This document shows positions 1 to 8,540 of a stretch of DNA of 64,000 nucleotides, piece by piece. Under the pieces are notes generated by a model. It saw only the letters and a program-made list of their open reading frames with translations, ran no database searches and was not told the DNA's origin. A program made the translations under genes and the position numbers. Numbering within the stretch: position 1 is the first letter of the stretch; every line of letters starts with the position of its first letter. Origin of the DNA: Rhabdornis inornatus (Eukaryota; Chordata; Aves; Passeriformes; Rhabdornithidae). The stretch covers positions 1,255,821 through 1,319,820 of the forward strand of contig VWZS01004484.1 of NCBI GenBank assembly GCA_013397075.1, in the 5' to 3' direction.

Positions 1-256
1 TGCTCCGGCGGTGAATGTTCCCAGGCTCCAGGCCAGCCTCGCTGGGATAACTCATCTCCCTGCGGCTCCCGGCACAGCCATCGTGCTCCCGACACGCGGG
101 GGGACCCCGGAACGGGGGGCGAGCTCTCCACGGCCACCCCAGCGCAGCCGCGGCTCCCGGGTGGGCGCAGCCGCTGCCCCTCGGCGCTGCCCGGGCGGAG
201 CGCCGCGGTCCCGGCTGCCTGCAGAGCCCGCTCCCCGCACCGCCCCCGGCCCTTAC
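1..256 (-). other. COLGALT2 intron 1, 5' part
   Basis: This very GC-rich, CpG-rich sequence lies downstream (on the minus strand) of the exon donor. It starts with the GTAAGG donor at 256. It fits the intronic flank of a first exon inside a CpG island. No other feature is seen; open frames here are a product of high GC. Confidence 0.7.
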
Positions 257-405
257 CAGAGCGCGATGCGGCTCTTGGGGTAGCTGAGCCTCTCGATGCA
301 GCCCAGGACGTGCGGCAGCGTGTGCGCGGCGTTGCGGGCGAGGATGGCGAGCAGCACGGTGGGCTGCAGCAGCGCCGACTCGGGCAGCGCGGGCGGCTCG
401 GGCTC
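257..405 (-). CDS. COLGALT2: COLGALT2 first coding exon, partial (procollagen galactosyltransferase 2)
   Basis: COLGALT2 is an endoplasmic-reticulum-lumen enzyme that transfers galactose from UDP-galactose to hydroxylysine of collagens. Read on the minus strand, this exon gives 49 codons plus two bases. It contains the near-invariant family segment LLAILARNAAHTLPHVLGC, then IERLSYPKSRIALW, where family members start the N-terminal glycosyltransferase domain. The exon ends at a good donor (CTG|GTAAGG; the intron GT is 256-255), splitting the final Trp codon TG|G. Upstream, the Pro/Glu-rich stretch EPEPPALPES resembles the acidic linker after the signal peptide of the human protein. The signal peptide itself is not in frame here: the N at 407 interrupts the exon. 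COLGALT1 shares this motif; the divergent TSEN15 next door favours COLGALT2. The rest of the gene lies beyond the left edge. Exon identity is confident; its 5' end is not. Confidence 0.88.
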
Positions 406-406
406 G

Positions 407-407
407 N
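407..407. other. Single ambiguous base (N), possible collapsed gap
   Basis: This is the only N in the window. It falls inside the first exon of COLGALT2, in sequence over 75 % GC, exactly where the predicted protein loses similarity to its family. GC-rich first exons of avian genes are often damaged in short-read assemblies, so the N may hide missing sequence. Confidence 0.8.
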
Positions 408-506
408 GGCTCCAGGTGCGACCCCAGGTGCCGCCCCCACTCCCTCCGGGAGCCTGCGATCAGCGCTGTTGTTCAGAGCCCACGCTAAAAGCTGCAAACC
501 CCACAT
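408..506 (-). other. Candidate 5' end of COLGALT2 coding sequence across the N
   Basis: On the minus strand an ATG at 506-504 opens 33 codons running to the N. They begin MWGLQLLAWAL, a short hydrophobic stretch that could be a signal peptide, as an ER-lumen glycosyltransferase needs. It is out of frame with the downstream exon if the N is exactly one base, and in frame only if the N stands for two (or 3k+2) bases. This is an inference; the reading could be chance in GC-rich sequence, and the true N-terminus may be missing from the assembly. Confidence 0.25.
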
Positions 507-767
507 TTCTCCACCCGAGTTTTGGCCTTTAAAGAGGCTTTCGGAGTGTTGCTGCTAACGCTGAGACGTCCCTTTGTTCGATGTTCGATCTCGCCCTCAT
601 CCTTCCTACATGGGCAGGGAATTAAGGTAACTTTGAGCTTTTATATCAGAAAGTTTTTTGGCAAACATCCGCGGGATGTCTGTACAAAGCAGCTGCACAC
701 CCCGTACCCATCCACGCTGCAGGAGGGATGCGCTGTTCCTGCTGGAACGCAGCTGAAGGATTAATAT

Positions 768-1180
768 TGTAGAGTGATAGAAAGGCTTGGGTTGGAAGGG
801 ACCTTAAGGAAAATCTCATTCCAACCCCATGCCATGGGCAGGGACACCTTCCACTATCCCAAGTTGCTCCAAGCCCCATCCAGCGTGGCCTTGGACACTT
901 CCAAGGATGGGGAAGCCACAGCCTCTCCAGACAACCTGTGCCAGGGCCTCACCACCTTCACAGGGGAGAAATTCTTCCTAATATCTAATCTAAATGTACT
1001 CTCTGTCAGTTTAAGGATGCTCCCCTTGTCCTGTCACTATCTGCCCATTTAAAAAAACACTCTCCCTCTATTTTATAAGCCACTCTCATGTACTGGAAGG
1101 GGCTCGAAGGTCTCCCTGGAGCTTTTTCCTCTCCTGGCTGAACAGCCCCAACTTTCTCAGCACCTCTTCTTTGAAGACAG
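768..1180 (-). mobile_element. CR1 LINE 3' fragment, antisense
   Basis: Read on the plus strand this is the reverse complement of a CR1 3' end. It starts with the GGGTTGGAAGGGACCTTAAG block, runs through the CCATGGGCAGGGACACCTTCCACT block and the TTCTTCCTAATATCTAATCTAAA block, and ends in the AACAGCCCCAAC block. At about 410 bp it is one of the longest CR1 3' copies here. It is 5'-truncated and non-coding. Confidence 0.93.
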
Positions 1181-1597
1181 GAAATACAGGGAAGATTTTC
1201 CCTGTACTTCATTGACTTACCCACCATGGAAGTATTCCCATGAATAGATTGATGACAATTTAGCATAAAAATACGTACGAAGTATTCCAGCAATTAAAAT
1301 TATTGAGTCATGATCTTAAAAGGGGCATGGTAATCCTAGCTCTCTTAGAAGTTAATAGGATTTGGGCATGCTAGACCCTTTTCAAGATGAAATCTCTAAT
1401 TAATTCTAGGGGCCCCATCACAGCATATTTGGGTTTTACTGTGGGTAGGAAGTTTCTGCAAGGTGGACAGACCCACTTTGAGCAGGTGCTACTGTTGGCT
1501 GGGTGCTTGCAATGCTTAAAAAGGAGGTAACCTTTAGTGAGCAAACAATTGTTTAATTATCCATAATCTCATTGTGAATTGCTTGCATCCAGGTAGT

Positions 1598-1649
1598 GTG
1601 TATATATATATATATATTTATAAATACACATACACACACACACATATGT
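1598..1649. repeat. Compound (TA)n/(CA)n microsatellite
   Basis: A TA run of about nine units is followed by a short AT-rich interruption and a CA run. It is likely polymorphic in length. Confidence 0.9.
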
Positions 1650-3663
1650 AGAGTTAATGTTTACTCTTCTTTGCTTATAGAATCTAATTTATGACACGCA
1701 CCAAATTATATTGTCTCAGTTTCCTGATCAGATGACTTCCCAAGAAGGGTCATCCTAGGAAACTTCAATAAAGAATCTCCAGGGGTCGTAGAATCATCTG
1801 CACTAAAATTTGAGAAATTCTCTCAATTTGTACGCATCTTCCTGAACAATTAGTGCAAATGTGTTCCTCCTGTTTGCTCTTCACAATGCCTTTATAATTA
1901 TCCTTCTAGACTGATACATTAATGAGGCTTTTCTTTCACGGTTAGTTTGCCACATGTTGCTTTTATGCTTGGATTCATTAACCAAATAGAAGGAGCAGCT
2001 TTGCAGCCTGTGCGAGGTGATTAGAGTTTCACAGGAGCCAGCCCAATCTACAGGCACGGAATTCTGCTGCTGCCCACGGGACCACTCACATTTGGAGGAT
2101 GTGGACTAATGCTGCCAAATAAGACTTGATGTGGAGGGCTGGAAGCCGGTATTTTCCATCCACTGGATGCTCTAGCTGTGTCACAGTCCTGATTTTAGGA
2201 TATTTCAGCAGAAATAAGCCCCTCCTCTGCCTGCCTTTGCCAGAACTCTGAGTGTGCTTTTAACCGGTGAAGGTCTTGATGTCCTCAGTGAAATCTAAAC
2301 TCCCTTCAGCTCTTTTCTGACAAAAGAAGAGACTCTTCTCTTCTTTTTATTTTGTGAGCAGCAACAGATTTGCTGGGAGCAAATGAAAAGACTCCAGCAG
2401 CATCCAAAAGCCAGTAATTCGCTCTCCAAAGTGATGTTCCCTCACTCACACAACTCCCTGTGCTGGCTGGCTGCTGTGGAACACAAAAGAGTGAGAGCAG
2501 CAGAAGCCTGAAACGTGAGATATTCTTCCATGCAGAAGAGAAAGGAGTCAGCTCAGCTTCATCTCTCACTCCCAGTCACACACAGCACGGGGCAAAGTTT
2601 GGAGAGCTCAGGTAAACAGTTACCCAACAATTTGTGTCATTCCAACACCTATAAATGTATATGACTGTATGTCCGCATACAAAGAAATCTATACTCATTC
2701 TGACTTCTTTATTGGTGGCCAAAATTTTATCCTGTGGGGTTTTTTTATGCTCAGACTCCATCCTGCTGTGACAAGACAATGAGCCACTCTGTGGTGAAAT
2801 ATTTTAGCTTTGAGGAAGAAACGGCTTTTTGCAGATGTCAGTCCCACAGAAATCAATTTAAGCCATTTGTTTCAGCCTCCTCTAAATATCTACACCAAAC
2901 AAAGAGATTCCAGCTATGACAGCTGTCTCTGGCAGAGGCATAATCCCTCGGTTTGGCAAGTGACGAATTCTCTCTGAGGCAGATTTCTCCTAAATTAGAC
3001 TTGTTTCCTACATTGAGGAAAACAGAGGTTCCATCCTGCTGATGTAAATTGACTCATCTATAGATTGATATGGATCCATCTCTTTTCACTTGCTTCTTCA
3101 CCTCTAAGAGCTCAAATCTATCCAATTATTTTCCCAGCAGCTGAGTGAATCACTGTTGCCAACTTTTCCATTAAATTCTTGGAGACTGGATTTTTTATCC
3201 CATCTAGCCGTCTATTCTGTACCCAGGGAATTGAAGTGCTGGCTAACACAATACTTTTTAAGCAGCCAGAATGGCTGTGCTCATTTTACCACAAAATTCC
3301 TTGAATTAGATTGGCCCAAATATGACTCCCTGCGGCTACGTACAAACCACGTACAAATTTATGTGTTACATACATATAGACCAATTTTCATTGATGCTTT
3401 ATTATAGAATAGCCACTGTTTGAAATTTATCAGAGGAGTCACCGAGACAGATGGAGCTGATAAACCGGACCTGGATGTTTGGAATTAGGCAAAGCATATT
3501 CTTGTTGGAAGTCAGAGATATTTCTAGTAAAGCAGTCCGAGGTGCCTTTAATGGCAACACCTTGGAGGAATGTCCCTTATGCATAAAAGCTCTGGACATT
3601 GCGGATTGATAACACATTCCTTGCTTTGGAGGCTTTAGAAGAAGGGACCGTGAAAAGAATACG

Positions 3664-3690
3664 TGTATATATATATCTATAGATATAGGT
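3664..3690. repeat. Short TA-rich simple repeat upstream of TSEN15
   Basis: TATATATATATCTATAGATATAGG-like sequence lies directly before the switch to CpG-rich DNA near 3720. It looks like simple repeat and not a placed TATA box, because it sits about 170 bp from the start codon next to a CpG promoter. Confidence 0.6.
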
Positions 3691-3714
3691 ACATGTTTTG
3701 TTTAAAGGATTAAA

Positions 3715-4110
3715 AGCTGCGCCTTTGGCCGCGGCGGGAGGGTAGGAACGGAGCGGAGGCGGAACGGTCGGGGCGGTGCGGCGTTTCCCGGGAGCGCGGG
3801 GGTGCGCGGCGCCGCCCGGAGCGAAGCCGCGTTGCACGCGGGTGGGAGAACATGGAGCCGGCGGCCGGGCCGGGCTGGAGCGGCATTTGCCCTGCTCCGG
3901 GGGGCGAGGGCGGCACCGATCCGGGCCAGGGATCCTCCGCGGCCGGGAGGGCCCCGGAGGCACAGGACAGCTGGTCGGGTGCGGCTGGCGGCAACTGGAT
4001 CACGGCTCACCCCACGGTAGGCCGGGGCGGGGGTCCCTTGGTCCCTCGGGGGTCCCGCTCTCCCTGCAGGATTCCCCCATCGCGGCTCTTGAGGTGCGCT
4101 TGGGGTCCCC
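3715..4110 (+). promoter_or_regulatory. CpG-rich promoter and first-exon region of TSEN15
   Basis: Base composition changes abruptly near 3720 from AT-rich to GC-rich with dense CpG, and stays so through exon 1 into the start of intron 1. This is the usual form of a housekeeping-gene CpG-island promoter. The transcription start cannot be placed exactly, but should lie between about 3720 and 3850. Confidence 0.75.
3852..4016 (+). CDS. TSEN15: TSEN15 coding exon 1
   Basis: TSEN15 is a non-catalytic subunit of the nuclear tRNA-splicing endonuclease, which also contains TSEN2, TSEN34 and TSEN54 and cuts introns from pre-tRNAs. This exon encodes residues 1-55: a Gly/Pro/Ala-rich, probably disordered N-terminal tail ending in NWITAHPT, which corresponds to the human segment around MGTHPKYLE. 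The ATG at 3852 has a good Kozak context (A at -3, G at +4). The donor is ACG|GTAGGC, phase 0. The tail is poorly conserved, as in other species, so an upstream start cannot be fully excluded; none in frame looks better. The four exons join to 588 nt (195 aa). Confidence 0.9.
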
Positions 4111-4655
4111 CCAGGACGGTTCTGGGGGGAGTTGCCAATATAATCTTCCAATATAATCTATTATATTGTATTTATGGAGGGGGGGCTCCGGCCCTGGGGT
4201 AGTTGGGCAGCGCAGCTGCCAGCAGGAACAGAGGTTATAATCATGGAATCCCATCTGGGAGACGTAAATGGCTTAAACTTCGACTTCATCTTAATTTTTA
4301 CCACACCGAAAACATGGAAGTGTTTAATTTGGCTGTCGTCTTATGTTGATGTGTTGCAGCAAAAATAGATAAAATTATTTACCCCCAAATAGGTAAAATT
4401 TCATGAAACTAGAGCTGTTCCAGAAATAGCTGTGATCCTCTTGTGTTTGTTTATTTTTCTTGCTTTTTTAAAGTGCTAAAATATGGGGAATGCGGAAAAA
4501 GGAGCTTTTGAGATACTGTCAGCAAACAAGTCCCGCTTTTTGATTGCCTTAAAACTGGTTTGAAACTCCAGGGGCTCCGCTGGCTGGAGAGATGGTGTGT
4601 GCATTCCAAGTATAACCTGTGCTTTCCATCATCAATGTTCCTCTTTGGGTCTCAG
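4017..4655 (+). other. TSEN15 intron 1
   Basis: This 639-bp GT-AG intron starts in the CpG island and becomes AT-rich after about 4210. At 4136-4170 it carries two direct copies of CCAATATAATC followed by an inverted ATTATATTG. No other feature is seen. Confidence 0.9.
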
Positions 4656-4737
4656 TTCACAGAAATGATGTCACTTGATGTATCTGACAGCACTCAAGTC
4701 TACGCTGCCTTTTTGGTGTACCTGGACCTCTTAGAAG
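4656..4737 (+). CDS. TSEN15: TSEN15 coding exon 2
   Basis: This exon encodes residues 56-82, reading FTEMMSLDVSDSTQVYAAFL then VYLDLLE. It is almost identical in pattern to the human TSEN15 segment [25 protein letters not shown], which begins the conserved endonuclease-fold domain. The acceptor is CTCAG|TTC and the donor is GAAG|GTAAAT, leaving one base (phase 1) to be completed in exon 3. This is one of the two strongest anchors for the gene call. Confidence 0.97.
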
Positions 4738-6059
4738 GTAAATCGGGGAAGTGACTGTATCCCAGTGAATATCTTTGCTCTTAGAAGCTGGTAAACTAAT
4801 TGATTGCACTGGGACTGTGCAAAGTCCTTGGTGCCCATTTTGAGACTTTTTGTGCTGGAAGTTTCTGTCCTCTGCCTCCCTGGAGCCTGTGTGAAGATGA
4901 GGGCCCGTTTCATCCAGCAGTTCCAGGTGCAGGTGTTCCAGGGCAAAGGCAGTCAGCATGGGAAAGAAAAGTGAAAGAGGAATAGGGAAAGGAGTAGAAA
5001 TATAGGAAGGTCAAGTGACAAGTTCAGTGGTTGAGCTTGTAATAGTCCTCACTTGTAGGTTAATGTGAAGTTAATCATAGTGTTTCACAAAAGTCACCAT
5101 TTAGCAAATGGCTGCTGTAGGCTGGCTTGTTTTCTGGAAAGGGCAGTGATTCCTCTAGCAAAGAAGATAATTTTCAAGTGTGGTAGCAGTAATTTATAAC
5201 CATTGTAGTAATATTATGTAACAATATAGTAATTTATAATAAACTGTAGATGTTGTGCTTAGGGCCATGGCTTGGTGGAGGACCTGGCAGTGTCAGGTCA
5301 GTGGTGGGACTCAGTGATCTTGGAGGGCTTTTCTGGCCAAAATGTTCCTGTGAAATCCAATGTAGTCTTCTGGTGTCTGTTCAGAGTGGAGTAGAGTTAT
5401 GTGATATATAAACTTTGCCTGGCTGTTTCCAAGTTGGCTTTATTGAAAAGGGACTGTGAGTAGGCAGCCAGCCAGCCTAAGAAAAATACTTCAGTTTTGC
5501 TTGGAGCCTGGTGCTTCTCAAGGTCAGGGAAGGGAGGGATTTTACAGTCCGGAAATCGCTGCATCTGTTGCTGTTACACCTCTAAAGAAAATGTGTTAAT
5601 AGTCCTTAAAAGAAGATTTCTGTAGCTCTGCAGCAAAAACTTCATCCTTATCCCTTCAAGCAGGAGGTTAAAACTGTGTATGATGATTAACCATGCTTTT
5701 GGCATCTGCTGTTTCACAGTTCAAGGTGCCAGTGAAGTCCAGATTTGGGTTATAGTCCTTCAGATGACTAAAGCTGCGTGGTTTTATCTTTTTGCCTTTT
5801 GCAGAGCAGCTTTGTCAGACATGGCTGTTCACCATCCATCAGTGCAGCTCTGGAGCCAGCAGGCTGGTCCTGCTTTGTGGATTTCCTTAGCAGGATTGCT
5901 TCTCAGGAGGGGAATTTGGCAGATAAATGGAGTTTTCCTGTGAAGAGAGGGAGGGAGAACAAAACCTTAGATGTTAACTTAGATACTGCATTTGTTATTT
6001 AACTAATTAAAACTTGTGTTTTGTGTTCTACCCCTCTCATCCCCAACGAACGTTTCTAG
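4738..6059 (+). other. TSEN15 intron 2
   Basis: This 1322-bp GT-AG intron contains one degraded CR1 end (about 5236-5356). No alternative exon is recognised. Confidence 0.9.
5236..5356 (+). mobile_element. Degraded CR1 LINE 3' end, sense
   Basis: The order GTGCTTAGGGCCATGG, TGGTGGAGGACCTGGCAGTG, then GACTCAGTGATCTTGGAGGG and TTTTCTGGCC matches the 3' end of an older CR1 subfamily in sense orientation. The usual ATTCTATG tail is mostly eroded. Confidence 0.8.
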
Positions 6060-6195
6060 GGAGGAACTGGCATGAGGTACAGCCTGTGGGAGTGGCAGAG
6101 CTGCAGCTGGTGTGTTTGCACGCCCGTGCCAGGGAGCAGGAGGGGCTCCAGGTGATGGTGCCAGTGCCTGCACACATCCTGATCAGCCATGAGAG
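6060..6195 (+). CDS. TSEN15: TSEN15 coding exon 3
   Basis: This exon encodes residues 83-128, beginning G-RNWHEVQPVGVAELQLVCL and ending HILISHE-R; both end codons are split. The acceptor is TTTCTAG|GGA and the donor AGAG|GTGAGG. Human pontocerebellar hypoplasia type 2F substitutions affect W76 and H116; the equivalents here, W86 and H126, are intact, with a constant offset of +10 due to the longer N-terminal tail. The segment ARAREQEGLQV replaces the human acidic loop TEIEGEGLQT and is the least conserved part of the exon. Confidence 0.97.
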
Positions 6196-7142
6196 GTGAG
6201 GCTGTGCTCAGTGCTTGTCTCGAGTTACCACTGACAGAAAATGGAGCACAGATACGTTTTTTCAGGCTAGTGATGGCTTGGTCAAGAGGGGAAGGAGGAG
6301 GGAGTAGTGGAATATCAGAGGAAAGCAACCTCACAGCCTGTAAGTAGAGTGATTTTAGGTTCTGCAGACACACAGGCAGTTTGCAATGTTAAGGCAACCT
6401 CAGCTTTGCATCAGTCTCTGCCTCTCCCTGTCTGGAAGTGGTTCCTGGAGGTCAAGCAGAAACTGGTTCCCACTGATAGACACTTCCTGTTGTCTGGAGT
6501 TGCATATGTGCTAGGAGATAACAGTGGACACCAAAGTATGTGCTTGAGAGACAAGGTTAGAACACAAGACCTTCACACCTTATGTTTTGAACATTTTTGT
6601 GCTGATTTTGTACTTTGGGAAATGTACAATGCTTCCTGAGTTCCTGGACTTGAAAGGACCTAAGAGGAATGAAATCGTCTTGGAGCTGCCTAAGAATCAG
6701 CTTTTTTATTGTCAAATTTGTGGATAAGCCTTGTATGGTTTGCTCTGCTTTTGCTTACAAATTATAATTTGGCTACCTTGAACCTCCTCTTACTTTACAT
6801 CTAGAGTTTCATGTGCCTGTGATTTTTGACTTAATTTCCTCACACATGCAAGAGCAATTCTTCGAGCAGATGACAGCACAGCCATGAATTTGTTACATTA
6901 CAGATATTTACAGCCTGGAAAACTTCAGTAGTTTTACAGTCTATTTTAATTGGCTCCTAGAGCAGCCTCGGACACACACTATGATTTACTCTCTGATGAA
7001 GGCTGCCTTCTCTGACTGGTATTTGCCATGATGACTCTGAAGACCTGAGCTATTTCAGCAGCATCATATGGTTGTACATTTTTCAGTTTCTTCTGTTCCC
7101 ACTCCTGATAGGAGCTGGCTCAGGGCTGGCTTTACAAATCTT

Positions 7143-7192
7143 ACTGTTTTTTGCTGCTTCCTCTTGCTCTGTGGGCAGCAGCAAAAAACAGT
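7143..7192. repeat. Perfect 16-bp inverted repeat, 18-nt spacer
   Basis: ACTGTTTTTTGCTGCT at 7143-7158 is exactly reverse-complementary to 7177-7192. It lies within intron 3 of TSEN15, about 80 bp upstream of the first copy of the diverged duplication. Confidence 0.95.
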
Positions 7193-7274
7193 GGTAGGTA
7201 GCTAATTAATTGTGCTTATTAGATGTGTGTGTGCACTCTAGGAGTGATGTTTTTGCTTTTTATTTTGTGTTTTA

Positions 7275-7454
7275 GAAGTGACAGATCAGTGTCTTGCTAG
7301 CAGACTTCTATAATTTTGCTATTTGTTGGGTGAGGGGGAAGAAAATTATTTACTAGATATTGATGGGGTTTAGTACTATTTTTGTGCTGAAAAAAATACT
7401 ATATTTGCAATATATTGGTCAATCACTCCTAGGGGCTTGGTGTTGCAGAGAAAT
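7275..7454 (+). repeat. Diverged direct duplication, copy A
   Basis: The copy opens GAAGTGAC, contains GCAGACTTC, TTTAGTACTA, TGTGCTGAAAAAA and TTTGCAA, and ends GCAGAGAAAT. The same blocks occur in the same order about 1.08 kb downstream (8359-8540). Identity looks roughly two thirds by eye. Either a local duplication or two insertions of an unnamed old repeat would explain it. Confidence 0.65.
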
Positions 7455-8358
7455 GTGATGTGATCTCCACAGCAGAGGAAAGCTGCTGAGAGGTCTTGCA
7501 GGGTGAAATGCTGGGTGTCATCCAGCCTGTCTGCAAGCAGATGTGTGTGTGTGAAAGGGAGATGCTGCAGCTCTCAGACAAATAGAAGGCAGCCAGTGAG
7601 GATGTGGGATCTTTGAGGAATTCCACCTACATGCTGAGCTGTTGTGCTTGGTTAATATAGAGTGTTTCCACCTGGGCTGAAAATTTGGATTCCTGGCATT
7701 GGGTAAAGGCTAGGAGTATGTTCTGATTGACTTTTAATGACAGATATTCCACTGCATGCATGTCCTATCTTTTACTGTGTCATTGGAGCTTTTCACAGGG
7801 AGTCTCTGCACTTGTTTGTTCTGTGGTGATGCTGTTTGCTCTGCCTCTGGCACCGGAGTGTCTGGAATCTGGTACTGGAAGTATGTGTGGTGGAGAGGCA
7901 AAGAGTGAATGCATCACATTGATTAAAAGTACAGTTTGTGACTAGGGCTTGCTGCAGAGCAAGGACACAGGGTGTGTTGTCACTAAAATGAGCTGAATCC
8001 CAGGCTGCAGTGCCAGGTATGTCCATAAAAGCCTGTATGTGTTCAATATCCATGGATGTTGTCAGGCTGGGAAGTTGTATTTGTGTACAACACTTGTATT
8101 TGTGGTGTTGAACGTGCATCTGCGTTTAGTTCAAAGCAGCGCTTTGGGGTTTTGTTTTACCTGCTAAAAGCAGGGGAGGAGGTATGAGTACAAGTGAATG
8201 CAGCACACAGTGTTGAGAATAAGCCCTTGGAGGGATTTGGGAAGGTGAAAATGTTCTGTCTATTCTGGGCCTGGAATTGGGCTAACTGCAAAAGAAATGA
8301 GTAACAGCAGCATTTATGGGCAGCGCTTCCTTAACCAGTAGGACCTGGGTAGGGTTTG

Positions 8359-8540
8359 GAAGTGACGCCTTGAAATCAGACTTCCATCTTCATTCTGCCC
8401 TGTGTTTTTCTTATTGGTAGAAGGAAGAAAGTGATTCCCTAGAAAAGAATGGATTTTAGTACTAGGTATGTGCTAAAAAAGATCTCACATTTTGCAAATA
8501 CTAATCAGTCACTCTTGTGGGTTTGGTCTTCCAGAGAAAT
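8359..8540 (+). repeat. Diverged direct duplication, copy B
   Basis: This is the partner of copy A, with GAAGTGAC, TCAGACTTCC, TTTAGTACTA, TGTGCTAAAAAA, TTTGCAA and CCAGAGAAAT in matching order and spacing. No coding sense is visible. Confidence 0.65.

Larger units (their letters stand above)
507..3700. other. Divergent intergenic spacer between COLGALT2 and TSEN15
   Basis: About 3.2 kb of mostly AT-rich sequence separates the two divergent genes. It contains a CR1 3' end (768-1180) and a TA/CA microsatellite (1598-1649). No exon or conserved open frame is recognised in 1180-3700. Either gene's 5'UTR and distal promoter could lie within it. Confidence 0.6.

Noticed and set aside
3664..3690. 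TATA-like sequence upstream of TSEN15
   Set aside because: It is part of a TA-rich simple repeat about 170 bp from the start codon, next to a CpG-type promoter that would not need a TATA box.
7020..7110. Possible C/D-box snoRNA in TSEN15 intron 3 (ATGATGA followed by CTGA motifs)
   Set aside because: The D-box is too close to the C-box and no terminal stem is found.
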